From NCBI GenBank assembly GCA_009193035.1, contig SWDT01000010.1, positions 434,001 to 498,000 on the forward strand: DNA of 64,000 nt, read 5' to 3'. The notes below the pieces were generated by a model, which saw nothing but the letters and a program-made list of their open reading frames with translations, had not been told where the DNA came from and ran no database searches. A program made the position numbers and the translations under genes. Positions 13,067 to 26,300 of this stretch are shown here, piece by piece. Numbering within the stretch: position 1 is the first letter of the stretch; the number at the start of each line of letters is the position of its first letter. The stretch is from Halicephalobus mephisto. Lineage: Eukaryota > Nematoda > Chromadorea > Rhabditida > Panagrolaimidae.

Positions 13067-13930
13067 TCATTGTCTGTCAATTGTGTTTGACACTGTGATT
13101 TTACTCTCATACAATTTGCGGATGTTGTGTCCAAGCAACTTTAAATGCATCAATTCTTCTCTAATTTCCTGAATAGTTGAAGTAATCTCCTTGCTCAAAA
13201 ATATCGCTCTCTTCGTCTCGATATTTTCAGATAATTTATGTAAAAGTGGTTCCCCTTCTTCATCATCTTTTACATACTCATCTAGGACTTTGTTCTCTAT
13301 TCTGAACTTCTCAAGAGTCGACTGTAATTGACCAACTAGTTTATATTTCTTTTCATATTCTGCTCTTCTGATTTCCGTCTTTAATTTATCTTCAACAGCA
13401 TTGTTGTGAGGATCGTATTTTCCTTCAAGAACTTCCCGAAAATAACTATTACACACTGTATTTCTTTTTCCTCAAATTCAAGTTCATCAATGATTTTTTG
13501 TATTGTTTCACTTTCTCTTATCTTATTGTTAGTAAGGTCTTCGAAAATCTTTTTAGCAAAATGGGAAGTATCTTGAATGTCATTCACCTTCATAAAGAAA
13601 CGCTTCCTTTCATGGAATTCAAACTTGCATCCGCATTCACAACAAGTCGAATTTCCCTCGTCATCGTTATCGAAAGCTGCACATTCCTTCAATCTAGGAT
13701 CTTTGGTGACATTTATCTTCAAACCTGGTAATTTGCAATTTTTATGACAGATTTGATTACTGACAACGCAATTTGGTGATGTGCAAATTAAGTTGAAAAT
13801 TATATTAGCGGTGATTTCTCAATCTTTTTTGAGTATTTGCCCACTAATTAACTTCTCACAGATTGTTTCAAAAGCTATATTGGGTTTACAAAAAGACAAT
13901 GTAGTCAATACCATACTTAGGGGCTTCAGT
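13067..13930 (-). pseudogene. Broken GIMAP/AIG1-associated Cys/His-rich domain
   Basis: A conceptual minus-strand protein from about 13930 to 13067 carries a zinc-binding-like pattern: C-x5-C, C-x3-C, then CxCGC..EFHE. A Lys/Glu-rich helical tail follows. This layout recalls the C-terminal region found after AIG1/GIMAP-type GTPase domains. The reading frame is broken at least twice. There is an in-frame TGA at 13821-13819, and at about 13450 the frame shifts by two bases at a TGTG dinucleotide, after which the open frame continues for 127 codons to 13067. No P-loop GTPase domain was found upstream. A rare gene with unusual splicing cannot be ruled out, but a decaying fragment fits best. Confidence 0.5.
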
Positions 13931-14319
13931 AATAAGAGAATGTTCAAATCTGAAGACATTTGGGAGATTTTGAAAAATAATTGTTAAAACATTTTGGAAT
14001 AAAAGAATCGACCATGTAATAAAAGAAATCGACAAGTTATCTTCTCACAATACTGTTTATCACTTTTCCACTTTTTTTCTTATCAAGCATTTTTCTATAT
14101 TCACAAGATATTTCCCCTATTCTTAATTTCATCAATTTTGCCATTTAACGTTTATTATTCGTCATATCAGAAAGCAACACCACAAGATAAAACTTTTTTC
14201 CGTGGCATTTACAACCGAACAAGTTTAGGTCTTTGTTTACTGTTCTGAAATGCTTTTCTGTTAGGATTATACAAGGAAAAGCCCGAATTTCCGAACGAAC
14301 CGATTGGAAGGATTGTGTT

Positions 14320-15335
14320 TTAATTGCGTCTGAATCCATTGGATGGGAAAACAGAGTTTTGACCGAAGCCACTGTTGCTTCTAGGAAATTGGTTATTTGA
14401 GATTCCACTCATGCTACCAGGTTGATTTTGACCAAAGGTAGATCCAGAGTATCCAAAGCCATTGTTTGTTTGACCAAATCCACCAGCTCCCATGCCTCCA
14501 AATCCATTAGATCCCATACTTCTGAATCCATTAGATCCCATGCCTCCAAATCCATTAGATCCCATGCCTCCAAATCCATTAGATCCCATACCTCCGAATC
14601 CATTAGATCCCATGCCTCCGAATCCATTAGATCCCATACCTCCGAATCCACCAGATTCCATGCCTCCGAATCCACCAGGTCCCATGCCTCCGAATCCACC
14701 AGGTCCCATGCCACCGAATCCACCTCTTCTACCTCCAAATCCTCTTCCAAGAGGACATTTAGGAAGTGCTCCAAAAGTTCTGATGAATTCCCAAATGATG
14801 TTAGGATTCGTGATATTCTGGGTAATAGCATTGAGTTCTTGGCATTCTTGGAGGACAGACAAGTTTTCATTCTCATAGACGGCCTAGAAATTATTTTATT
14901 TATCAATTTTCCAGAAAAGAATTACTCTACCTTGTACTGATCATAAACTGCCTTTGCTTCAGCACTCAAATTAGCTGCTTTCTGGTCAAAGTAGTTGGTA
15001 ATGTTCTGCTTGGCCAGATCAAGATTTTGAAGAATAGTATTAACCTGCTGTTGGATTTCTGCAGATTGCCCTTGAGCCCATTCCTGGATTTCTTGACGAA
15101 CTTCAGCCTTGGTAGCATTGAAGTTAAAAGCGATCTGGAGTAATGATTGCTTCTGGGTCGAGTTCAAGTTCTGGAAGAACTGGATAGCCGGCATCAAGGC
15201 TGAGGAGAGTTGTTGGAAAGCTGGATCATCAAAGCCTCCAAATCCTCCAGGGGGTCCACGACGGCCACCTCCGAAGTGAGCACTGGACCCGGTGATGAAG
15301 ATGAGAGCAAGAATAGATAGCTTAACAATAGCCAT
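14320..15335 (-). CDS. Secreted SXP/RAL-2 family protein with GF/GM repeat tail
   Basis: Exons 15335-14931 and 14883-14320 join in phase 0 to 322 residues. A signal peptide (cleavage after GSSA) is followed by a short Gly/Pro-rich stretch and then the all-helical SXP/RAL-2 (DUF148) domain at about residues 35-165. This is a secreted nematode family often found in cuticle, gut or excretory products. The last 130 residues are tandem GGMGSNGF-type units. A TATA-like box lies about 65 bp upstream, which fits a highly expressed gene. The repeat block is open in several frames on both strands, so overlapping open frames there are artefacts. The role of the tail is unknown; adhesive or structural function is a guess. 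Confidence 0.85.
14480..14725 (-). repeat. 24-bp coding tandem repeat
   Basis: About ten imperfect 24-bp units encode the eight-residue GGMGSNGF-like repeats in the C-terminal tail of the SXP/RAL-2 protein. Later units are the most uniform, and units near the domain read GGMGPGGF. Confidence 0.85.
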
Positions 15336-15398
15336 GGTTATTGTGTTGAATGCACAATTACTACTTCGGTAGTTATTAATAATCTGCTTTTGGGGTCT

Positions 15399-15405
15399 TT
15401 TTATA
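15399..15405 (-). promoter_or_regulatory. TATA-like box of SXP/RAL-2 gene
   Basis: TATAAAA on the minus strand, 64-70 bp upstream of the ATG at 15335. The spacing suits a short 5' leader. Confidence 0.5.
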
Positions 15406-18400
15406 ACGATCGGAAGTGAAATCAGTGATCAGACCGCCCAATTCCATTAGTCAAAAAACAAACAATCGACAAAAGCCATCCTGGCTTCTATGTATTTTTT
15501 AACATTGTTGGTGAGGGTGAATCATTTAGAATATGATTGTATTCCGGGTTATTGTTGAACCACCTGGTTAAAGAAAAAACATTATTTTAGAGTTTATGAT
15601 TGGAGTTGATTTCGACGGATTTGATCATTTCTAAAAGTTCAGAGGTTAAGTGAGATTAGAAAATCCAAGTGATTTTATTTTTTGCTGAATAAAGATAATG
15701 AACTTCATTTGTCCATTGAGTTACCCTGGCAATATCTTTTTCGTTATTTGTCCTCATTTAGCTGTTAGTCATTATATTATTTATGAAAAACATTTAATGT
15801 ATTTTCTCGTTTAGATCAAGCCCAAATGTCCATCTAGAGCTTTCGGCAACGTTCCATAAAGGTCAAATGAATTTTTTTACAAATAAATTTCTTGCAACTT
15901 TATTTGCAGCATCTGACTGTTTGCCACAATGATCAGGATCAAAGTTAATTTTAATTTGTACCGTTTCTTATTTTACAAGATTCTCAAAAACACGGCTTCG
16001 CATTGATTGTTCTGAATAGATTAGGAAATATGACTCTTATAAAGTCACGTAAAGGAAGTTACAAAGACAATTTGTTTAATCTTTTAATAAAATAAAAAGG
16101 TTTTTCAGTTATTATAGGATTTGCGTAAAAGAAAATCTGTAATATCTATTTTTCAGATTCTCTAAATTTTGGGTGTTGATTAAGAAGCAATGTTCTGTAA
16201 AAAAGTTAAAACAAGATTTTAACAATTTGTTACTCTACTGTAGCATGTTCAAATTTAATGAATGTTTGGCGCTGTAATAACTACCTTTCTTAAAAGGCCA
16301 TAATATTCACTTCACTAGTGCTCAATCGGATTACTTGACATTTTTAAAATTTATTTCCTTTTTCCATTGTGCTAAATCGATCATAGGTCAAAAGTAATTC
16401 AGAATTGAAATTATACGTGAATAAAGCAGGTTCCATGAGAACAAAGAGGAGTTCATTTGTCAATAGAGAAGAATCAATTTCTTGTTTAACAAGCTTTGGA
16501 TTCTGGAAATATCTACAACAAAGCATTAATGATCAACGACCATTCATGTAATTCCTAAATTTGTCTTATCTTTGATTATATAAAAAGGAAAACTTCAGAA
16601 TCTACTAAAATTATGATCAAAATTTAGATTCTTTTATTATTCCAAAATATGACTAACATCACAGTGTCAGTAATGTTGAGCTGATCGTGAATGTTATCTA
16701 GCTCAGTACTAAGATAGTAAACGATGAAAGTGATGTTAATTGTTAATCATTTTCCCCCATCTGCATGCAACAATCCCTTAATTGTAGACTCATTTCAGGT
16801 AATAAACAAGAAACAAAATTATGACTAATCATTGTATTTAATAAATTAGATAACAACGAAATTATATCCTATAATAGTTCTCTCAGGTTCTTCATCTCTT
16901 CTGGGTTTAAAAATATAAGCGCAAAAGATGGGAGAAAACTACTAATGACCTTAAGAGAATTATAGAGTTTCGCTCAATCAGTCAACAGTTTGATAGGCGT
17001 ACCCAAAATGCAAGAAAATCAGTCTTCTGCTTTAACTGTAGTATGATGGATCTGAATCCATCTTCGTCTGAACAAGGACTTCTCCTCGACTTCATCTAAT
17101 GATTGATTTATGGATAAAGCGTATGTTAATATCGCAAACACAGTAGGACGCTGCAGTCTTCTGCTGGATAGCGATGTTTCAAAAGATCTGTCCATCACAG
17201 ACCGTAACATCTCTCCCCATTCATTACAACGACACCAAAAGGAACAAAGACAAGCTTTCAGAAGATTCCGGAACATCGTAATTGGCCAACTCGCTTTCTC
17301 TCTCACAATTGTACTGATTCTGCCGTATCATTACGTTTAATTTACTGACAGTACCGTATGTTCTCTTATTTATAGTTGTAATTGAATGTCCTTCTACCGT
17401 ATTGATTATCTGTACAGTGATCAGTGTTCCGTAATATTGAAAGAAGTTAAGATATTGCTTTGACAAAATTACTAAACCCATCCTTTTTCGATATTGAAAA
17501 AGTAAAACCTGGCAAAATATGATCTTTCCTACAAAATATAGCAAGTTTTATGTATTCGTTTCCATTAATCTCCTCATATGTAAGTTTATGAAATTCTAGT
17601 AGATCCAAATGTGTTTTGGTGTATTTTATTAAATTTAACAAATGGACTTTAAAAACCTAACAAAATTAAATTTGTTTTTGGAAATCCAATTTATAGTATT
17701 TTAATCTTACACCTTTTTCATAATGTAATTACAAATGAAAATTGAATTTAATGTTGTTTAATCACCCGGAAGAAACTAAGCAACTAAAGTCATTATTTTC
17801 TAGAAATAATTTCCACTAATCTATTAATAATTTAGAAGATAGTTTTTATAATGTCATCATAATCTGCTATAAGAACTATAAACTCGAAAATACTGTCTCT
17901 TACTATTTCGAGATTGTATCTTAATATTTTTGTAGTAATGACTTATGTAGGAGGAAAGACTAAATCTTAGAATAATATAGCAGTGCAAATATTAAAAAAT
18001 TAATATCAAAATCTTTTCAGTTCGCTGCTCGAGCTTATTAGTCATAGCCTGAAGTTTTAAAAAAAGCCAAGACTACATTTATTTCTACAGTGGATTAAAA
18101 AGGTAATAGATATACTAATTATCTAATAAGTCGTAAACTGGTTCGTCAGAAATATACCGAACTGTGAGTCAGAAATTACAGTATCGTTGACTTGTTTATT
18201 TAAAGAAGAAATGATACATAAAAAGCAATAGAGAACTGAGAATTTAATTTTTGGAGTTCCTTGGACATTGAAATAATAAAGGGTAATCAAGCATGGTAAT
18301 GGTTGAATTACTCAAGGTTGAAATTATTGAATACAATTACACTGTTTTTGTTAATAAGGTAATCGATAACATGACAATATATACATTGATTTTCTTGATT

Positions 18401-21400
18401 TAATGACATATATAACAGAGGAGAAATAAATAGAAAAAATAAAACAGCAGAACCAAAATTATTCATTAATCAAAAGTATATTTATTATAATTTGGTGAAA
18501 GATATCCTCATGAAACCTTGATTCTGAAATACTAATAGATAAATTATGTAAACAAACACTGAATACTATTTATGAAAGCATTTATAAAGGAAATAATTAA
18601 GAGAGATTTTAATTGCGAATTTTATGTCATTAAATCGCAAGTAAATGTTAGTGAATGAATTTATAAAACTCATAGTTATATAATTCCTAGCTTCGGTAAA
18701 CTCATCTATAATGTTGTTGATATTTGTAGAACTTCTTTAGATCTTACATTGAATTAGAGATCAAACGACCAAGTTTTGAAAGATTCGAACGTCATCATAT
18801 ATTATGAACGAATGAAAAGACTCATATCTCCCTTGGATTGATACATAGCCATAATACTGTATACTTATATGAATTGCATAATTTAAATGCCAAAATGCAA
18901 TCATTTTCTACGAATTACTGATGATAAGTAGTGTAAACCCAATTATAGTGTTAATTTTACCATTTGACTGTTTGCCAATCTATTTAAGGTTATGAAGTTT
19001 TATCCCATATAAAGTTCTAAAACTCAATTGAATTTAATGGGAGAGTCTTGGAAGATTTACAAAAACCTTTATTATGAGGATTCTAACTTTGATAAATCGA
19101 AAACTACGATAGAGGGGAAATTCTTAACTATATTTCTGTCATTACAGTATAACTTTTTTGTAATTTATTTTTTGATTAGCAACCATATTATTCCTGAATA
19201 GGAGCGACAGCATAAGATTGCTCAGTGTTCGAATACACTTTCAGCAAAAATAATTTAGATCATTTTCAATTATTTCACCCCATGACTTGTAAATCTATAT
19301 TTGAGTCGACATGAGAGAACTTAATTTTTACTCAATTTAAAAAAAGTACAAAATGATTTTAGAACTTTGAAATCACCTGCCAGAAGCAGTTGAAACTTTC
19401 ATGTGTCTAGTTGTTTAAAATTAGACATAGACAATATCATATTCCTGCTGCGATAAAAGTTCAATTGGATCAAAAATCACAACTTTCTTTGTTGCTATTT
19501 TAAAATCTGCCAACGAGTATATATAATGTTTCCTAAAGAACCACACAACAGTGCAATTAAAAGTGTTGTCATTCTTATCATACTGGTTCTAACATAACAT
19601 ATTATCTATTTGATCTTTCTTTAAATTTCATCAATAATGAAAATGCATAAATAAATATTTGCCCCTCTGTACGAGCTTTATAATCGTTTTCTCTAGCAAG
19701 CCTCTTATGGTTTACACAATCTCTATTGGAATGTGTACTGCTTACTCTCTTATAAAAGAGGATCTTTGATACTATTATTTTGCTTTCTGAATAAACTCTG
19801 AAATGACTCATAACGATACCAATATTCATGCAAATAAAGGGATATTTCATTATCCACAAAGAGTACAGATGTCATCACTGTTGTTATTGAAGAATTATGG
19901 ATCTTGCTATTTTTCATAGAATTATTAATGTTATAACCAATTGTGAAGTAATAATTAGTATCTTCATTGATGTCATCTTAGGAGAAATACAGTACAAGTC
20001 CATCTGATAGAAAACATAATGGGAGAATGAATTTCTTCTAAAGATATATTTAACCGACTCTATCGAAAAATCGATATTTTTTTCTTGAATTCTGACGTTT
20101 CTTAGATATCTATTATTAATTGTAATCTCAATAACATCATATTTTTCATTGCTTCTCTTTTAAATATTTATACCGATTTCAAAATGACCAATATGACGGA
20201 TCTTCTGTAAAACTTAAAACTTACTTAAATTATTATTTTGAGGTTATCGTTAATCTGTCTTCTGAGTCCTGACATTTGGAATTATCCTTTTTAATGATAG
20301 TCGTATTGACGACATACTGCGCAAGAACGAGTTATCCCTTGACAATACTTTAACGACATCTCTTGATAGATAGCATTAGTGTTGTTACGTTGAAGCGTGC
20401 AGGAATGCCGTTTACAGATTAGTTTAAGAATGGAATTGAAGAGCGCACTATTATGGCTACGATTAATCGACAACAAACTTCAATGTGACTTTCACCACAT
20501 AAAATTTCAAAATGTTAATAAAGTACTTTTCCGTTTTGAAAAACAACTAATGACGACTGTACATGGAATTAAGGATAAACATTATTAAGTGATCAAAACA
20601 AATGGTAGAAAATACTGTAATTGAATTACTGTTTTTGTAGTTCAAAGGTGATGGCAATTTTTGATTCCAAGAATCGTCAAGTATGAAAAATACTTTTAGG
20701 CATTTTTTAATTTCTTCATGTAAACCTATTAGTAATCGTACTTTGGAAATTGAAAATAGGAAAAATGATTTCTTTACTTACCAATTTCAGTGATTAGCCC
20801 AAAACTAAAAAATTAATTTAATTATCAATTAATCTTCCAATTTTGTCGTCTTTGTCTACCTTTTACTCTTTATAATCTCATTTCACTTCTGCTAAGGTTG
20901 TGCAATCATGTTTCTAATGTGTACCTCTTCATGACTGAAATCGAAAAGTTTCTTCTTTTCCAAAAAATCCACTGTTGTCACATTATTGTCATCAATTGTG
21001 CTCTTATCACTATCATCACTTCTGCTTTTGTCATTTATCTAATCTTCTGTCAGACTCCGTCTACGATAAATATTTATAAAAAGTAGCTGTTCCATCATGT
21101 AATTTTAACAATTATCAGCTCGATTATTATGATTTCTAGACAACTTCAAATCATTTGAGGTCTATATTAGAATAGCACTGTGCTTTTCTCTGCACAAACT
21201 AAATTCATAAAAAGATTAATCTTTTCTTTAGATTAGCTGGATGACGTGATTTTGTATTACATTGACTTTCTTTCATGTTGAGCTTTTTTGGTATTCATTA
21301 TGGAATCTAGAATTGTAGTCGTTTTTACTGTAGTTCAGGCTTTTTGCTGTAACTTATGATGTTTTAAATGTCATTCCTTTGATTATCATAATATCGAGTT

Positions 21401-23026
21401 TAATCTTTGTTGATATCTCCATTGGAAAAGATACAGTAAAGAATTACTTTTTATCAAGTTTCTGAAAGTTCCTTCGGAAATATCCTGGAGCCATTGTCTT
21501 GAACACAAAATCTTCTCCATAAACAATATCTTTTTATACTGCAATAAGTACTACAGTAACTTTCGTCATAATTTTTCTAATCATTTGGCTTTCTTAAATG
21601 TCATAACTGGCTTTAAGGCAATTCATTCAAAAACCTTTTCTGGAAGAATAAACTACATACAGATGTCATTTTTACAAGCATCAAAAATCCAAGTTTTCTT
21701 GCTGTCAATCTTTGGAGCCATTCCTATGATTTCCTTTTTGACGACAATGTTGTCACTTCTGCAGACAACTTGCGGATGAAGTTCTATATTGCTCAGTTGC
21801 AATTGTTTCCCTTGGTTGATATCATTGTGGTCTTGTCTGATGCCAAATCCCATAATGATTTCGTTTCTAGACATTTCCAGCGAAATTTGATGACAAACTT
21901 TAATAGCGGAATTTAATTATTTAATTCATTAATATTTAATTAGAAGAGTCAAAATATACTCTCTTACCTTGTACGGAAGAGCGTCCAGGTCAAGTGAGTC
22001 ATTTCTCATATTAATTAAACTCTATCCTTTACTTCCTGGAGGAATATATAACTTTCTACGTGTGGACGTTAAATTAAATTATTAATCAATTTAGAATAGA
22101 ACTTTGACGCCTGACTTTTTGATCTTAAATGCAAACTGATTATATTTTTTCCTATCACATAATTAAGAGTAAAGAATAAAGAAATAATGATTTTACATAT
22201 CGTTAATTATTCATGTTGAAATTCTGGAAAACATTGTGAATTGTAATTTGACAATCAAAGAACGTAAAAAATACGTGAATTTTATGAAATTCACAAAGAT
22301 AAATGATTTGTCAAAAGAGATTCAGTAAATTTCTTTATTTCATTCATAATTGCTAACCGGAAGTACCTCTAATTATTATCACGAACGGATGTTATCTCTG
22401 AATTACTGGAGTAAAATAATTTATTTACAGTTAAGAGAGTAATTATCTTTCAATAAACTCACTACTACTCTCGTCGTGTTTGTATCTTAATGTTCCATAT
22501 TACCCACAGGCATTGATCTTAAGTTGAATTTTCCAAAATACAAATATTCGTTAATTTTCGTATTTTTCTAACTTGCCTACACAATGAAGATGTTGTTTAT
22601 CTTCATTGGGCTTTGACCGTTGGTTAATTGTATCCTAAGAAGATTTTCAACCATGGAGATTTAAATTATAAAATGATTCAATCAATACAGTTACAGAATG
22701 AATTTTAATGTTTTATATATACATAAGGAATTTTTTAACACCAAAAACTCATTCAATTCTTAAATTTTCGAGAATAATAAGTGTATAACCATCTTTAGTA
22801 AATTTTCTTCTTGTTATTCCTCAGTGGGAAAGTCATTTCCTTCATTAATGGAAATACCAATAACTTTTTATTAATACAAAATGGAAACAATAGTAATAAA
22901 GAGAAAAAGAACGTTTTCCCTTTCGGCACAATATTTTAAACCCGCTGTTTTTGTCTTTTTTGAAAGACGATGTGAAAGGTGAGTAAAGGACAAAAACATA
23001 CAGTAAATGGATAGTTATATAAACGT
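15406..23026. other. Long gene-poor AT-rich interval
   Basis: Seven and a half kilobases without a modelled gene other than the F-box-like relic listed separately. Open stretches near 16344-16526, 17019-17306, 19602-19859 and 20291-20588 lack recognisable domains and splice context. The 17.02-17.31 kb block is locally less AT-rich. TACAGTA/TACTGTA motifs are scattered through it. I looked for the CTGTTTCA motif of nematode piRNA loci and for tRNA B-boxes and found no enrichment. Confidence 0.5.
21793..22009 (-). pseudogene. F-box-like N-terminal relic
   Basis: An ATG at 22009 opens 14 codons containing LDLDALPYK, then a perfect GTAAGAG donor (exon 22009-21968). After an ATTAAAG acceptor a second stretch (21897-21793) adds 34 codons and a stop. 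LDL..LPY followed by an amphipathic stretch resembles the start of nematode F-box proteins. The product would be only 48 residues and nothing like a substrate-binding domain follows in frame, so I read it as a relic. Confidence 0.22.
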
Positions 23027-23379
23027 TTAAATTTGGCTAAATGTTAAGGATTGACAGAGATTTGAAATCATTGAGTTCAAGGATCTATATCGACGAGAGC
23101 TTGTGGAGGGGCTTTTGAGGAATTTGGTGGAACAAAGATTTATCATGGAATTCAAAGCCTCGTTATCGTCTACAGAGTCTAGTAATTGAGCATCTGAAAA
23201 CGGATTTTATTACGTAATAGAACTTACATAAGTCGCTAACAGATACAGTGACCTACTGTAACTGTTGTTTGAACTCTTTACAGTACTCTAATGAAACAAG
23301 ACTTACCAAATCCTGGTCTTGCTTCTACCGCAAAATACAGTAACAGCAATAAAAAACAAGCAACAGTCCATTTTCCCAT
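23027..23379 (-). CDS. Small secreted peptide precursor (neuropeptide-like)
   Basis: Exons 23379-23307 and 23193-23027 join in phase to 79 residues. The donor is TTTG|GTAAGT and the acceptor TTTTCAG. The N-terminus is a strong signal peptide (MGKWTVACFLLLLLYFAVEA). The mature part contains two related segments, ALNSMINLC and SLNSMISNLC, separated by a spacer with the dibasic/RxxR site SRRYRS. Repeated short motifs behind a signal peptide with a processing site are the hallmark of peptide prohormones. The two cysteines could pair within or between peptides. I do not recognise the family. No glycine amidation signal is visible. The gene was missed by simple reading-frame scans because neither exon is long. 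Confidence 0.62.
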
Positions 23380-26300
23380 TTTTCTGCTCCGACTAACTGG
23401 GAACCTGACAGAATAAAAGGTCAAACGTTTCATGAAATAACGTTCTAAACGCCACGCCCAATGTAATATCATTTGTTCCCCACTCAATCCACTAAGGAGA
23501 AATTGGCCCAAAAATTGTAATTAAAACATTATAATACAAAAACAGAGAAAAATGCCAGCTTGATCATATTTCGGAAAATAACTCCATTTCCGGGAAAACT
23601 CAAAACGACCTTTTTTGTTTATCAAAAATTAAAAATTTTTTCATTGTTTTCACGTAAATAATTAATTTATTCAATACTGATTTCAGAAATATAGAAATAA
23701 AAAAAGTAAATTTAAAAGGGGGAATTTATTTGGTTCCAAAACAGACTTCTTTAGTCGAGTTATTATTTATTCTTTTAATATTTATGAAGCCATTTTTAAA
23801 GATGGATTCCAATTGTCAAATAGAAATCACAAACTATAGGTTGTCGGGCAATGTCAAATTTAGCATCAAGAACTATGATCATGAACAATTTTAAAATATC
23901 ACTTTTAACTGTTACAGTTTATTTTAGATTAAATTTTCAAAGAACTAGAACCTAACAAGAACGACATCTAGACTGAAATTACAATTACGGTCTTGTTTTG
24001 ATAAGCAATAGTTTTCGTACAATTCGTGTTTTTACAATCTTGGTGAGCTTCAAACCCTACAATAATTTCTTGAGCGAAAAATTAAGAAGTCATGCGCAAG
24101 GCCTTTAAGTTTGTCCCAGGGGCAATGAGCTTCTTTGAGTAAATATCGTAATTAGTCATGTAAACCATTTTTAGTAATCAGAAATTATATCTTGATGTTG
24201 TAAAAAACCAGATCAAAGTCAAGGATCTTCGGAAAATCCAGATAGACAAATTACATGGATGAAACAAAGACAGAAATTATGAGGTAGGAAATGAACAACC
24301 ATGTTATTACAGAAGCATCATCAGTGACGATATTCCGGGAAAATTATCTTGACGTAGTATTATAAAGTTTACCAATGAAAAACTACACTATATAATTTCA
24401 AATTCACGTGGTTTTGCAAAAGTCAAAAACATCCAACATAAAAATCACGAAAAACAGCAGTATTTTTGCCTTTATATTGTATTTTTTGATACAAAATACA
24501 ATAAAAATGAAACTAAAATACAAAGTAAAAAGAATTTTGTATTTTTTATTTCCTAATATTGTATTTATTTTTATTAATTATGAAATGCTATCAAGAAAGA
24601 TTTGTAAGAAACATTAATGTGAAATCCAAATATCCTCAAAAAACCCCGTTTTGGATCGGAAAAATTCCTCACTTGTTGTTTGGAGTGTTATTTTGTAGTC
24701 CCATGATAGTGTATTTTTGGACAAGGATTGCGGAACAAAGTGTGGCAATTAAGAACTTTCGTCATTTCCTCTTGAGAAATAATATCATAAAAGAAATACT
24801 AAAAATTTTTGTGATTTTCGACGTAGCAAATTATCTTCAACTTCCAAGAATGATTATCCTAGTAATGTAATTAGATATTTCAAAAGTTAATGCAAGAGTA
24901 CTTATTACGAAGTTTTTTAAATTGCAGTTCATTTCGAAAGACAGAATATCTAATATATGGACTATATGACAGTAGTTTTAGCATTCATAAAATTGTCAAA
25001 AAAAAGTAGATATTCGAAAATTAACATTTTGTTTTTTTCAATGACAAAAGATATTCGAAAAAGTTGAATCTCAGAAATTAAGACAAATTTTAACAACAAA
25101 AAATATTTAAAATAATTTACATTGACTTTTATCGTACATTTTAATAAGTCACTAAATTACGGAAAAAGTAAAATTCATTTGTTTCGGCATTTGAAGAAAT
25201 AACTATTTTCGTTCTTATTTAAATATGAATTGCTACTATTTTATTAATTATCAACAATATTGAAATTTTCAAAGTTGTTTTTGTTAAAGATCACGAGAAC
25301 GAAGAAATCAAAGATGCTACTAAAGTTCACGTTATTTTTTATCATGTTAGAAAAAACTTATTTTTTATCATATTAGAAAAAACTTATTTTTTATTATGTT
25401 AGAAAAAAATTTTTTTTATCATGTTAGAAAAAACTTATTTTTTATTATGTTAGAAAAAACTTATTTTTTATCATAGATCATATATTCAAAATAAGTTTTT
25501 TTAAATATTTGTGCTTAAATTATTTTATTGATTATTATATTAAAATTCATCTGGTGACGAAATTAATTTTATTATCAGCAACGAATATTGGGAAAAATGC
25601 CGTACCACGCTTTGCAGGCAGTTTTGAAGTAAATTTGTGTTTTTTCGTCATTTTTAGTTTATTAAATTACAAAGTTTATTATTCAAAAATCAAAAATTAT
25701 GAATTTTTTAAATTTTGTTCCCATAGTGCTAGAAAGTCCAAAAAACATTCTGCAGATTTTGGAAATTTTTGAATTTTTGCAATTCTATCCAAAAAATTAA
25801 AAAAAGGAAATTTCTTAAAGATAAACTACTTTCGTAGTCCGAAAAAAATGGAAAAATTCACGTATTTGTTTCCAATTTTCAACCAATTTTGTTGTTTCTT
25901 TAACGATTTACTTCCTTTTTGTTTTTTAGCATTTCAAGCCATTTTTATTTACGGTCGAAAAATGTATCATGTTACAGTACGCCAAGCATGCTTTTTCCTC
26001 TTTACGTCAAGTGAAAATAGATTTTCTGCATTCGAAATGTGTTCATTGTTTTAAAACACTTTGTTGAAATGACAATGTTGAATACACAATTGACAAAACT
26101 ACGTGGAAATAAAGTTATTGCATTTTGAAGTTTGAAAAATTACTTGACGTTTTTTGATATCTGCAAATTCACCCCCGTGAATCATGAATTACAAATTTTT
26201 CTGAATTTTTGAAATTCAATTTTTCTCGTTATTTTAACTTTTTTCTATAATAAAGTTACAAAAGGTCACTCGATTGTCGGAATCTGTAGAAAAATCTATT

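Noticed and set aside
14409..14940. Several long overlapping frames on both strands in the SXP/RAL-2 tail
   Set aside because: The 24-bp unit has no stops in several frames, so these are by-products of the repeat. Only the Gly/Met/Phe frame joins the secreted domain across a valid intron.
19210..19260. tRNA B-box-like GTTCGAATAC
   Set aside because: No matching A-box or clover-leaf arms around it. Other TTCGA words also fail.
15406..23026. piRNA cluster in the gene-poor interval
   Set aside because: The CTGTTTCA motif expected upstream of nematode 21U loci was not seen repeatedly. TACAGTA words are common, but they are also scattered elsewhere in the window.
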